Source of the DNA: Arthrobacter sp. Leaf69
Lineage (GTDB): Bacteria > Actinomycetota > Actinomycetes > Actinomycetales > Micrococcaceae
Reading direction: 5' to 3'
Assembly: GCF_001422645.1 (NCBI RefSeq)
Contig: NZ_LMLR01000012.1
Span: 96,386 to 160,385, forward strand
Length of the DNA stretch: 64,000 bases
This document shows, piece after piece, positions 56,838-64,000 of this stretch. Made by a program: the position numbers and the translations under genes. Each line of letters begins with the position of its first letter. Within the stretch, counting starts at the first letter, position 1. Below the pieces are notes generated by a model. It made no database searches and was not told the origin of the DNA. It worked only from the letters and a program-made list of their open reading frames with translations.

Positions 56838-57179
56838 TCAGCTGGCGGGGTCGTACTGGAAAGCGCGCACCTCCTGCGCGCAACGGCAGGCGACGGCGAT
56901 CTTCGCGGCCCACTCCAGGGCCGCCTCGTACGAGGGCAACTCCAGCACCGAGTAGCCGCCCTCGAGCTGCGCAGTCTGCGGGTAGGTGCCCTCGCCCACG
57001 GTCCCGTCGCCTTCGACCATCACGGGCGGGATGCTCTCATCGATGCCGCCGCCGAACACCCAGACGCCGGCATCCTTCGCCTCCTGGACGACGGCGTGCG
57101 CCGCATCCGAAACGGCCTGCAGCTCTTCCTCAGGGAAGACCATGGCGGCACTCGGAAACGAGATCAGATACTTGGTCAT
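56838..57179 (-). CDS. YCII-related (DGPF) domain protein
   Basis: This 113-residue protein starts TKYLISFPSAAMVFPEEEL and ends AAKIAVACRCAQEVRAFQ, the ferredoxin-like YCII/DGPF pattern. Relatives are often linked with ECF sigma factors, but none is adjacent here. The ATG at 57179 follows AAGGAG; the longer frame to 57497 overlaps the upstream control region. Confidence 0.75.
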   Translation of the reverse strand: MTKYLISFPSAAMVFPEEELQAVSDAAHAVVQEAKDAGVWVFGGGIDESIPPVMVEGDGTVGEGTYPQTAQLEGGYSVLELPSYEAALEWAAKIAVACRCAQEVRAFQYDPAS

Positions 57180-57426
57180 CGCGTCGACTCCTTCTTCGCA
57201 GCACGGGGATCGCACCCATCCTCGCCGACGCGATCGTGCCGCGCAAGGATCCCGATGGCCCCAAACGCCGGTGCCCGCTCCGTCGCCAACCGCCCGGAAG
57301 TTGACACCCGCAGGACAGTACGATTGACTTTTTGCATATGCTGAAATAACAGTTCCATGATGCGGAAGCAAATGTCCGCATAGCCCTACACCGTGGATGC
57401 CAGCATCACATACGAGGACCTGTCTC

Positions 57427-57924
57427 ATGCACCTTGAACAGTTCAACGCGACCGGCCGCACGGAGGCCGCCGATGCCCTGCGTCCCTGCCTGGACATCCG
57501 GCGCTGGATCGACGAGGTCGCCGACGCGCGGCCCTACGCCACCATCGACGCACTCCTGGACGCGGGCCGCGGCGCAGCCGACCCGTTCACCCCGGCCGAG
57601 ATCGACGCCGCCCTGGCCCATCACCCGCGGATCGGTGAGCGGGCGGCAGGAAACAGCACCGAAGCAAAATTGTCCCAGTCGGAGCAGGCCGGACTGGGCG
57701 TGGCCGATGCCGCCGTCGCGGAAGCCCTGGCCGAAGGCAACCGGGCCTACGAAGAGAAGTTCGGCCAGGTGTTCCTGATCCGCGCGGCCGGCCGCAGCCG
57801 CGAGGAAATCCTGGCCGCGCTCAACACCCGCCTCGCCCACACCCCCGAAGAAGAACAATCAATCATTGGCCAGCAGCTGCGGGAAATCGCAGTGCTCCGA
57901 CTCGAAGGACTGATCGGCAAATGA
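57427..57924 (+). CDS. OHCU decarboxylase (urate pathway)
   Basis: This 165-residue helical protein of the OHCU_decarbox family has catalytic-site residues in AHHPRIGERA and SQSEQAGL (the conserved HPRIG motif). It decarboxylates 2-oxo-4-hydroxy-4-carboxy-5-ureidoimidazoline to (S)-allantoin, the third step of urate breakdown. The ATG at 57427 follows GAGGA. It overlaps the next gene by 4 nt, and that gene catalyses the preceding step. Urate oxidase, the first enzyme, is not in the window. Confidence 0.88.
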   Translation: MHLEQFNATGRTEAADALRPCLDIRRWIDEVADARPYATIDALLDAGRGAADPFTPAEIDAALAHHPRIGERAAGNSTEAKLSQSEQAGLGVADAAVAEALAEGNRAYEEKFGQVFLIRAAGRSREEILAALNTRLAHTPEEEQSIIGQQLREIAVLRLEGLIGK

Positions 57925-58262
57925 GCATGTCCCACGTCACCACCCATGTGCTCGACACCGGCTCCGGCAAGCCGGCGGCAGACGTCCCTGTCACCCTCCA
58001 CATGCTCGACGGCGAGCGTTGGGTCCAGATCGCCGAGAGCACCACCGACGCGGACGGACGCGTGAAACAACTCGGACCGGACCGGCTGCCCACAGGGACC
58101 TTCCGCCTGGCCTTCGACACGGGCAAGTACTTCGCCGCCAGCGGCACCGAAACGTTCTTCCCGGAAGTGATCCTCACCTTTGGCGTGGTGGAGTCAGAAG
58201 CCCACTACCATGTGCCGCTCCTGCTGAGCCCCTTCGCCTATTCCACCTACCGGGGCAGCTGA
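57921..58262 (+). CDS. 5-hydroxyisourate hydrolase (transthyretin-like)
   Basis: This 113-residue protein has HVLDTGSGKPAADVPVTL at the start, with the active-site His, and the family C-terminal tetrapeptide YRGS. It hydrolyses 5-hydroxyisourate to OHCU, the substrate of the upstream enzyme. The length is full for the family. Translation is coupled to OHCU decarboxylase. A GC-rich terminator hairpin ends this two-gene unit before the transporter operon. Confidence 0.9.
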   Translation: MSMSHVTTHVLDTGSGKPAADVPVTLHMLDGERWVQIAESTTDADGRVKQLGPDRLPTGTFRLAFDTGKYFAASGTETFFPEVILTFGVVESEAHYHVPLLLSPFAYSTYRGS

Positions 58263-58285
58263 GAGCACCAGAACCTGCCATAACG

Positions 58286-58318
58286 GGAAGGGTCCGCGGC
58301 GCCGCCGCGGGCCCTTCC
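58286..58318 (+). terminator. GC-rich terminator after the urate-pathway genes
   Basis: GGAAGGGTCCGCGGC pairs with GCCGCGGGCCCTTCC (one T-G wobble) around a 3-nt loop, 23 nt after the stop codon. It separates the two urate genes from the downstream transporter operon. Confidence 0.75.
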
Positions 58319-58471
58319 GCGCGCCCGGCACCCTGCCGCCAAAGCCCGGCTCCCACCCCGCACCCGCCACGGGATCCTCCGCCCGCAGCTGTCACAATCA
58401 GTATTTTGGCCCAGGTGGGCCACAACAGAACCAAAGTCCTTGACAGTGGCGCGGGTCACTCCTAATCTGAA

Positions 58472-58500
58472 TTTTGGGATCCCAAAATGGGATCCCAAAA
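58472..58500. promoter_or_regulatory. Double palindromic operator upstream of the transporter operon
   Basis: TTTTGGGATCCCAAAA (58472-58487) is a perfect 16-bp palindrome, immediately followed by ATGGGATCCCAA, a second half-turn copy sharing the GGGATCCC core. This form (TTGG...CCAA) is typical of GntR/FCD repressors. The operon it precedes encodes such a regulator, so negative control by that protein is likely. Confidence 0.7.
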
Positions 58501-58644
58501 GACAGCGATTCAGATCCCGAGCCGCAGTTCATTGCCAGGCTCCCCTGAATTAGGTCCCAGGACGCCCCACCACCCGGCCCCTGCCCCGCCGTCACCCAAG
58601 TCTTTCTCCCCGTCTGCAATCTTCCTCTCTGTAAAGGAGAAGTT

Positions 58645-59985
58645 GTGTCTGTTCAAAATACTGAAACCGCAGTCCCGCTCCCCGACGACAAAACCGGCAA
58701 GGACGGCGTGCAACGTCGCACCAACGTCCGCTGGAAAATGTTCCTGCTCCTGCTGGTCCTGGTCGCCGTCAACTACATCGACAGGGGCTCCATCTCCGTG
58801 GCCCTGCCGATCATCCAGAAGGAATTCAACCTCGCCCCCGAACTCGTGGGCCTCCTGCTCTCGGCGTTCTTCTGGACCTACGCCCTCATGCAGATTCCGG
58901 TCGGCCTCCTGATCGACAAGTTCGGTCCCCGTAAGGTGATGACCGCCTCCTGCGTCGGCTGGGGCGCCGCAACGGCAGCATCCGGCCTGGCCGGCGGCTT
59001 CCTCAGCATGTTCATCGCCCGCCTGGGCATCGGCGTCACCGAAGCCGGTGTGATGCCGGCCGGCGGCAAGCTCAACGCCATCTGGATGCACAAGTCGGAA
59101 CGTGGCCGCGGCGCCACCATCCTCGACGCCGGCGCGCCCCTGGGCGCCGGCCTGGGCGGCATCCTCATCGCAGGCCTCATCGCCTCGACGGGCAGCTGGC
59201 GGATCGCCTTCATCATCGCCGGCGCCGCCACCGTCCTCATGGGCCTGGCCGTCTGGTGGTACGTCCGGGACAATCCGCGCCAGCACCGCGGCGTCAACGA
59301 CGCCGAGGCCGAGTACATCGAGGCCTCCCACGCCGCCGAGGACGCAGAAGCCGAGCTCGACGGCAGCAGGGGCAAGCGTGCACTGCTCCCCTACCTGAAG
59401 TTCCGCTCCTTCTGGGCCATGTGCTTCGGCTGGCTGGGCTTCAACGGAGTCTTCTACGGCCTGCTCACATGGGGTCCGCTCTACCTGGCCCAGGCCAAAG
59501 GCTTTGACCTCAAGACCATCGGTTGGTCCACGTTCGTGATCTTCGGCGCCGGGTTCGTCGGCGAAATCCTCGGCGGCACCCTTGCCGACAAATGGCGGGC
59601 CGCCGGCGCCTCCGCCAACCGCGTGATGCGCACGCTCCTGGGCACCTCCAGCGTCGTCGTGATCGGCGGCCTGATCGGCGTCACGGTCGTCGCGGACCCC
59701 ACCACCGCCGTCGTCCTCCTGTCCGTGGTGATGTTCTTCCTCCGCTGGGTGGGCCTGTTCTGGAGCATCCCCTCCATCCTGGGCGGCCGGACGAACGCCG
59801 GTGTCCTGGGCGGCGCGATGAACTTCAGCGGCAACATCTCCGGGTTCGTGACGCCGATTGCGGTGGGCCTCATTGTCGGAGCCACCGGCTCCTACACCTG
59901 GGCGCTGCTCTACTTCGTGGGATCCGCGATCATCATGGGCGTCTCCGTCCTGACCCTGAACTACAACAAGCGGCTACCTGTCTAA
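58645..59985 (+). CDS. MFS transporter, anion:cation symporter (ACS/GudP-like) type
   Basis: This 446-residue protein has 12 predicted helices. The first loop contains YIDRGSISVALPIIQKEF and LLIDKFGPRKVM, the MFS A-like motif of the ACS family that imports organic acids such as hexuronates, galactonate, phthalate and ureido acids. The GTG at 58645 follows AAAGGAG. It is the first gene of an operon with a GntR/FCD regulator, a racemase-like protein, a hydantoinase and an AMDase-like protein. It probably imports their substrate, likely an acidic hydantoin or ureido compound. Confidence 0.83.
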   Translation: MSVQNTETAVPLPDDKTGKDGVQRRTNVRWKMFLLLLVLVAVNYIDRGSISVALPIIQKEFNLAPELVGLLLSAFFWTYALMQIPVGLLIDKFGPRKVMTASCVGWGAATAASGLAGGFLSMFIARLGIGVTEAGVMPAGGKLNAIWMHKSERGRGATILDAGAPLGAGLGGILIAGLIASTGSWRIAFIIAGAATVLMGLAVWWYVRDNPRQHRGVNDAEAEYIEASHAAEDAEAELDGSRGKRALLPYLKFRSFWAMCFGWLGFNGVFYGLLTWGPLYLAQAKGFDLKTIGWSTFVIFGAGFVGEILGGTLADKWRAAGASANRVMRTLLGTSSVVVIGGLIGVTVVADPTTAVVLLSVVMFFLRWVGLFWSIPSILGGRTNAGVLGGAMNFSGNISGFVTPIAVGLIVGATGSYTWALLYFVGSAIIMGVSVLTLNYNKRLPV

Positions 59986-60053
59986 GCTGGCCACACACAT
60001 CTGTTCCTGATGCCTGGAACGCAATGCCTGACAAGAACCGAAAGTGGAGAAAC

Positions 60054-60737
60054 ATGCACACCGCAGAAGAGACCCAGGACAAGGAACGTCCCCTTCGGGA
60101 GGCCGTCCGGGACACCCTCCGCAACAGGATCTTCGAAGGGCATTACGTTCCCGGCACCAGGTTGGTGGAACGCGACCTCGCCGCCGAATTCAACGTGTCC
60201 CGCCTTCCCGTCCGCGAAGCACTCCGCATGCTTCGCCAGGAAGGGCTCCTCAGCGACCGGGGCGCCCGCGGGGCCGAGGTCAGCACCCTGAGCCCCAAGG
60301 ACGTCGAGGATTTGTTTGACGTCCGGCAGTCCCTCGAGGTGCTCGCCTGCCGCCTGGCCGCCACCCGCGCCACGCCCGACGACCTCAGCGCCCTCAAAGA
60401 CCTGCTGGACGAGGCGGACCGCTGCCTGGCCAAGGGCGCCATCATGGAAGCCCACCGCGCCAACAGCGAATTCCACGATGCCATCACCCGGATCGCGGAC
60501 AACGGCTTCCTCAGGTCCGCGCTGGAGCCGCTCCAGGGCCGCATGCACTGGCTGTTCCGCCACGTCAGCGACCTGCCCGAACTCATCGCAGAACACCGCG
60601 CCCTCTATGCCGCCATCGCCAGCGGCGACCCGGAACGGGCCGCCGCCCAATCGGCGTCGCACATCGGCAAATACCGCGAACAGTTTCCGGAGGATTTCAG
60701 CCGGACAGAACCCGCCCTTCATCGGAAGAACTTATGA
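60054..60737 (+). CDS. GntR-family regulator, FCD (FadR) subfamily
   Basis: This 227-residue protein has an N-terminal winged HTH (LAAEFNVSRLPVREALRMLR, residues ~42-62) and a C-terminal FCD helical domain with metal-binding His/Asp positions (DVRQSLEVLACRL, NSEFHDAI, EHRALYAAI). The ATG at 60054 has GGAG upstream. It overlaps the racemase-like gene by 4 nt. It most likely represses the operon through the double palindrome at 58472-58500 and is released by the imported compound. Confidence 0.85.
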   Translation: MHTAEETQDKERPLREAVRDTLRNRIFEGHYVPGTRLVERDLAAEFNVSRLPVREALRMLRQEGLLSDRGARGAEVSTLSPKDVEDLFDVRQSLEVLACRLAATRATPDDLSALKDLLDEADRCLAKGAIMEAHRANSEFHDAITRIADNGFLRSALEPLQGRMHWLFRHVSDLPELIAEHRALYAAIASGDPERAAAQSASHIGKYREQFPEDFSRTEPALHRKNL

Positions 60738-61537
60738 AACTTCTTGTCATCAACCCCAATATCAGCGACGCCGTCACCGCCCTGATCGAAGCGGAGGCCC
60801 TCCGCTCCGCCTCCCCCGGAACCGAACTTGTGGTCCGGACCGCCGGGTACGGCGTGGAATACATCGAGACCCGCTTTGAGTCCCTGATCGCGGCGGGGGC
60901 AGTCGCCGAAATCATCGCCGAATACACACGCGAAGGCCCCGGATCCGGCAACAGCGTCGACGGCGTGGTGGTGGCCGCCTTCGGCGACCCCGGGATGCCG
61001 GCGCTGAAGGAACTCACCGACATTCCCGTCATCGGGATCACCGAGGCCGCACTCTGCGCCGCCGCCCTGCAGGGGCACCGCATCTCAATCATCGCCATCT
61101 CGGACCGGATCCGGCCCTGGTACCAGGACTGTGTGGAACGCTTCGGCCTCGGCGGCCGGCTGGCGTCCATCCGCTCCATCAACGAGTCCCTGCACGGCAT
61201 CGCCTCGGTGCAGCAGGACTTCAAGTCAACCCTGCTGGCACTCAGCCACCAGGCCGTCACCGAGGACGGGGCCGACGTCGTGATCCTCGCCGGGGCGCCG
61301 CTCGCCGGCCTGGCCCGCGAACTCCGCGGGCAGATCAGGGTCCCCGTGGTGGACGGCATCTCCGCGGGCATCCGTATGACTGAAGCGGTGGTCGGCCTTC
61401 AGTCCGGCCCGCACCGCGCCGGCGCCTTCGCGGCTCCCCCGGCCAAGTCCCGCCGCGGCCTCTCCGCGAACCTGGACGCTGCCCTCACCACCACGCAGAA
61501 CGCCGCCGCGCTCAGCGGAACCACCCAGCCGGCCTAG
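60734..61537 (+). CDS. Asp/Glu/hydantoin racemase-family protein lacking both catalytic cysteines
   Basis: This 267-residue protein starts MKLLVINPNISDAVTALI, the hydantoin/allantoin racemase start, and keeps the FGDPG and IPVIGITEAAL regions. In active racemases the two catalytic cysteines lie in ACFGDPG and LGCAGM. Here these are AAFGDPG (Ala82) and LAGAPL (Gly187). Two-base racemisation by cysteines is therefore impossible. It may be an isomerase or hydrolase using other residues, or a non-catalytic subunit. It sits directly before the hydantoinase with a 45-nt gap. A C-terminal extension of ~35 residues is Ala/Pro/Thr-rich. Confidence 0.8.
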   Translation: MKLLVINPNISDAVTALIEAEALRSASPGTELVVRTAGYGVEYIETRFESLIAAGAVAEIIAEYTREGPGSGNSVDGVVVAAFGDPGMPALKELTDIPVIGITEAALCAAALQGHRISIIAISDRIRPWYQDCVERFGLGGRLASIRSINESLHGIASVQQDFKSTLLALSHQAVTEDGADVVILAGAPLAGLARELRGQIRVPVVDGISAGIRMTEAVVGLQSGPHRAGAFAAPPAKSRRGLSANLDAALTTTQNAAALSGTTQPA

Positions 61538-61582
61538 CCCGCACCGGCCAAACCAGCCCTACTTCAACCTAGGAGGACACCG

Positions 61583-63022
61583 ATGTCCGACACCCCAGAT
61601 CTCGTCATCGCCCACGGCACCGTGGTCAACAGTTTCGGCCGCCAACAGGCCCACGTTGTGGTCCGGGACGGCCGCATCGACCGGCTGGTGAACGCCGCCG
61701 AGCCGGTCCCGGACGCGAACCGCGTCATCGATGCCGCCGGCCTGCTGGTCATTCCCGGCGGCGTCGACGGGCACTGCCACGTAGCCCAGATCACCGGACG
61801 GTTCCGCACCCTCGATGACTACCGGACCACCTCGACGGCCGCTTTGTGGGGCGGGACCACCACGATCATCGACTTCGGCATCCCCCGCGACGCCCGCGAG
61901 ACCCCGCTCGCAGCGGTCCTGCACAAGAAGGAACTGGCCCGCGAGTCCCGCTGCGACGTCGCGCTGCACGGGTCGGTGGTCCAATGGGACGAAACAGTGC
62001 CATGGCAGCTGGAGCAGCTCGCCGCCGAGGGCGTCCGGTCCGTCAAGATGTACACCACCAACCGCGGCACCACCATGGCTGACGGGGACACGATCCTGAA
62101 GGTCATGCGCGAGATGGTCCGCCTGGACGGCCTCACCTACATCCACGCCGAGCACGACCCCATCATCGCGGACTGCACCGGGCAGCACGCGGACGACGGT
62201 CGGATCGGCATCGAACACCTGCACCGCACCCGCCCCGAACTGGCCGAAGAGGTCTCGGTCAAGGAAACCCTGGCCATGGCCGAATACACCGGCGCCCCCG
62301 TCTACTTTGTGCACCAGTCCACCCCCGGCGCCGTGGATCTGGTCAGCGAGGCCCGCGCCCGGGGGCAGGAGGCCTACTCCGAGACCTGCCCGCACTATCT
62401 CACCCTCGACAACAGCGTCTACGGATCGGTGATGCCCGAGTGGTACGCCTGCTGCCCGCCGATGCGCAGCCCGCAGACCGTCGCCGCGCTCCGGGAACGG
62501 CTGGCCGACGGCGCCATCCACACCGTCGCGTCCGACCACTCCTGCTACGACCTCACGCAGAAGCGGGAGCGCACGGACGACATCCGCGAAATGCCGCACG
62601 GGCTCCCCGGCGTCGAAACGCGGATGCCCGTCACCTTCACCGCCCTGAGGGAAGCGGCCGGCGAGGCCCGGGTGGAGGACTTCGTCGAAGTCTTCGCCGC
62701 CGGCCCGGCCCGCATCAACGCCCTTCCTGGCAAGGGCACCATCGCGCCCGGGTTCGACGCCGATCTGGTCATCTTCGATCCGGCCGAGGAACGCGTCGTC
62801 GACGGCGGCGCGCTGCACATGGGCACTGACTTCTCCCCGTTCGACGGCCGGACGCTCACGGGCTGGCCCGCCGTTGTCGTCTCCGCCGGACGTGTGGTGC
62901 TGGACGGCGCTGGGTTCCACGACCCCGGCCCCGTGGGCCGCTTCGTGCCCCGGGCCGGATTCCGCGAGCACCAGTCCGCCGCGCCGTCCGCGCCCATTCC
63001 CGCCACCCAGGCCACCTGTTAG
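61583..63022 (+). CDS. D-hydantoinase/dihydropyrimidinase/allantoinase-family amidohydrolase
   Basis: This 479-residue cyclic amidohydrolase has metal ligands in VDGHCHVAQ (His64, His66), the carboxylated lysine in RSVKMYTTN (Lys155), YIHAEH (His188), YFVHQST (His244) and TVASDHS (Asp318), all present. It opens a five- or six-membered cyclic ureide (hydantoin, dihydropyrimidine or allantoin-like) to the N-carbamoyl acid. The CMYTT-type loop differs from the usual KxFMAY of hydantoinases, so substrate choice may differ. AGGAGG precedes ATG 61583. No carbamoylase gene lies in the window. Confidence 0.85.
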   Translation: MSDTPDLVIAHGTVVNSFGRQQAHVVVRDGRIDRLVNAAEPVPDANRVIDAAGLLVIPGGVDGHCHVAQITGRFRTLDDYRTTSTAALWGGTTTIIDFGIPRDARETPLAAVLHKKELARESRCDVALHGSVVQWDETVPWQLEQLAAEGVRSVKMYTTNRGTTMADGDTILKVMREMVRLDGLTYIHAEHDPIIADCTGQHADDGRIGIEHLHRTRPELAEEVSVKETLAMAEYTGAPVYFVHQSTPGAVDLVSEARARGQEAYSETCPHYLTLDNSVYGSVMPEWYACCPPMRSPQTVAALRERLADGAIHTVASDHSCYDLTQKRERTDDIREMPHGLPGVETRMPVTFTALREAAGEARVEDFVEVFAAGPARINALPGKGTIAPGFDADLVIFDPAEERVVDGGALHMGTDFSPFDGRTLTGWPAVVVSAGRVVLDGAGFHDPGPVGRFVPRAGFREHQSAAPSAPIPATQATC

Positions 63023-63030
63023 GAGCCCCC

Positions 63031-63756
63031 ATGCCCTCCGCAAACCGCCCCACCCGTATCGGCATGATTGTGCCGTCGTCCAACACCTGCCTGGAACCGC
63101 AGAGTTACCGGATCCTGGGCGCCCGCGACGACGTCACCATCCACTTCGCCCGGATCCCAGTCACCAGGATTGCCCTGGACAAATCCTCGGACAAACAATT
63201 CGACGCCGCCGTCATGCGGTCGGCCGCCGAGCTTCTCGCCACGGCCGATGTGGACGTCATCGCCTGGAACGGCACCTCCGGATCCTGGCTCGGCGCCGAC
63301 CACGACCGCCGGCTCGTCGAGGACATCACGGACGCCACCGGCATCCCGGCCACCACGTCCACCCTGGCCTACATGGAGGCGTTCCGGACACTCGGCACGG
63401 AGCGCATCGGTCTGTTCACCCCGTACACCGGGGACGTCAACGAACAGATCGTGGCGTCCTACGAACGGGACGGCATCAAGACCCTGGACCACCGGTTCCT
63501 GGGCCTGAGCGACAACGAGTCGTTCGCCCGCGTGGCGGACGACGAGATGCGTCCCGGGTCGCTGGAGCTGGCGGCTGCCCGGCCGGACGCCATCATCTAC
63601 CTCTGCACCAACCTCTACGGCGCCAACATCACCGCGGAGATCGAGGCCGGGACGGGCGTTCCCGTCCTGGACTCGGTGGCCGTCACGCTGTGGCACTGCC
63701 TCAAGATGGCGGGCGCCCCGCTGCTGGACCCGCGCTGGGGCAAGCTCCTGGTCTGA
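63031..63756 (+). CDS. Maleate isomerase/AMDase-family protein with a single catalytic cysteine
   Basis: This 241-residue protein starts RIGMIVPSSNTCLEPQ, the typical start of maleate cis-trans isomerase/AMDase proteins. Maleate isomerases carry two catalytic cysteines (near positions 76 and 194). Here the first site is AWNGTSGSW with Gly81, and the second, YLCTNLYG, keeps Cys192. Gly at site one and Cys at site two is the arrangement of arylmalonate decarboxylase, which decarboxylates malonates without cofactor. It follows the hydantoinase by 8 nt and is the last gene of the operon. Decarboxylation of a malonate-like ureide product is a reasonable guess. Confidence 0.75.
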   Translation: MPSANRPTRIGMIVPSSNTCLEPQSYRILGARDDVTIHFARIPVTRIALDKSSDKQFDAAVMRSAAELLATADVDVIAWNGTSGSWLGADHDRRLVEDITDATGIPATTSTLAYMEAFRTLGTERIGLFTPYTGDVNEQIVASYERDGIKTLDHRFLGLSDNESFARVADDEMRPGSLELAAARPDAIIYLCTNLYGANITAEIEAGTGVPVLDSVAVTLWHCLKMAGAPLLDPRWGKLLV

Positions 63757-63853
63757 TTGCGGTTTCCGGGGCCCGCACGCCCAGGCTGCCGATTGTGACC
63801 GTCCGCCCGCCTTGACGCCCGGATCGTCGCCTAGATAATCTCAAATTGCAAGA

Positions 63854-63878
63854 AAGTTTTCTCACAGAATGAAAACTT
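63854..63878. promoter_or_regulatory. Inverted repeat upstream of aceE
   Basis: AAGTTTTC and GAAAACTT flank a 9-nt centre, 35 nt before the aceE start, in an AT-rich stretch unlike its surroundings. It could be an operator for a pyruvate-dehydrogenase regulator or lie within the promoter; it is not a GC-rich terminator. Confidence 0.4.
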
Positions 63879-63912
63879 GAGCCGACCATTCAATGATGAA
63901 AAGAGGTTGGAC

Positions 63913-64000
63913 GTGGCTGCAGGAGAAGAGACCTCCCATATCCTCAGCGGGTTGACTAACCAGCTGCCTGATCGTGATCCGGAAGAGACCGCCGAGTGGC
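63913..64000 (+). CDS. aceE: Pyruvate dehydrogenase E1 (homodimeric type), N-terminal fragment
   Basis: About 29 residues are visible (GTG start, then AAGEETSHILSGLTNQLPDR and further), matching the start of actinobacterial AceE. The rest lies beyond the window. AcnD-like alternatives do not fit. It encodes the thiamine-diphosphate E1 enzyme of the pyruvate dehydrogenase complex, a conserved chromosomal gene, so this edge is core genome. Confidence 0.85.
   Translation, partial: MAAGEETSHILSGLTNQLPDRDPEETAEW

Noticed and set aside
57921..58262. That the urate genes and the hydantoinase genes form one operon
   Set aside because: A terminator hairpin and a separate operator/promoter region of 380 nt lie between them; a shared regulator is still possible.

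Overview
This window is high-GC DNA from an actinobacterium. The best guess is a soil or plant-associated member of the Micrococcaceae (Arthrobacter, Pseudarthrobacter or Paenarthrobacter). The evidence is strong GC bias at third codon positions, frequent GTG starts, the actinobacterial histidine-phosphatase/SCO1664 pair, and the start of a homodimeric-type pyruvate dehydrogenase gene (aceE) at the right edge. The genus is inferred from gene content and protein style, not from a marker gene. No rRNA, tRNA or CRISPR array was found.

Region 1 (1-8.9 kb) is a fructan locus. A LacI-type regulator faces an FrcBCA-like fructose ABC importer and a PfkB sugar kinase. These converge on a GH68 levansucrase and a GH32 fructosidase transcribed from the other strand. 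Two copies of one LacI-type operator lie at the regulator start and in front of the importer. A different LacI-type operator lies upstream of the levansucrase. Region 2 (8.9-18 kb) holds a glutamine-synthetase-like gene fused end-to-start with an amidohydrolase gene (the two halves of fungal FluG), a GPP34/GOLPH3-domain protein, a sulfide:quinone oxidoreductase, homocysteine methyltransferase, a cyclase-family hydrolase and two IclR regulators.

Region 3 (18-26.4 kb) looks like an amino-acid catabolic locus. An amino-acid permease and an alanine-racemase-like gene diverge from homoserine dehydrogenase, aldehyde dehydrogenase and aspartase, with an Lrp/AsnC regulator and a HAD phosphatase beyond. 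Read as a pathway it would convert homoserine to aspartate semialdehyde, aspartate and fumarate. Region 4 (26.4-44.6 kb) is mixed housekeeping and decay: a broken phosphotransferase, a CPA1 antiporter with a UBP zinc finger, a MoxR/VWA pair, a decayed stretch with IS110 and nuclease-like remnants (37.8-40.1 kb), and a heterodimeric ABC exporter.

Region 5 (44.7-50.8 kb) is a phenylpropanoid catabolic operon under a divergent PucR-type regulator: VAO-type flavin oxidase, carotenoid-oxygenase-family cleavage enzyme and vanillin-type aldehyde dehydrogenase, closed by a strong terminator. Region 6 (51-57.2 kb) contains conserved small and membrane proteins, including a tiny Cys-rich protein whose promoter spacer is filled by a CsoR-type palindrome. 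Region 7 (57.4-63.8 kb) has two late urate-pathway enzymes followed by an MFS transporter, a GntR/FCD regulator and a hydantoinase flanked by two members of the Asp/Glu-racemase/AMDase superfamily. One of these lacks both expected catalytic cysteines; the other keeps only the second, as arylmalonate decarboxylase does. This last cluster is the best candidate for undescribed chemistry.
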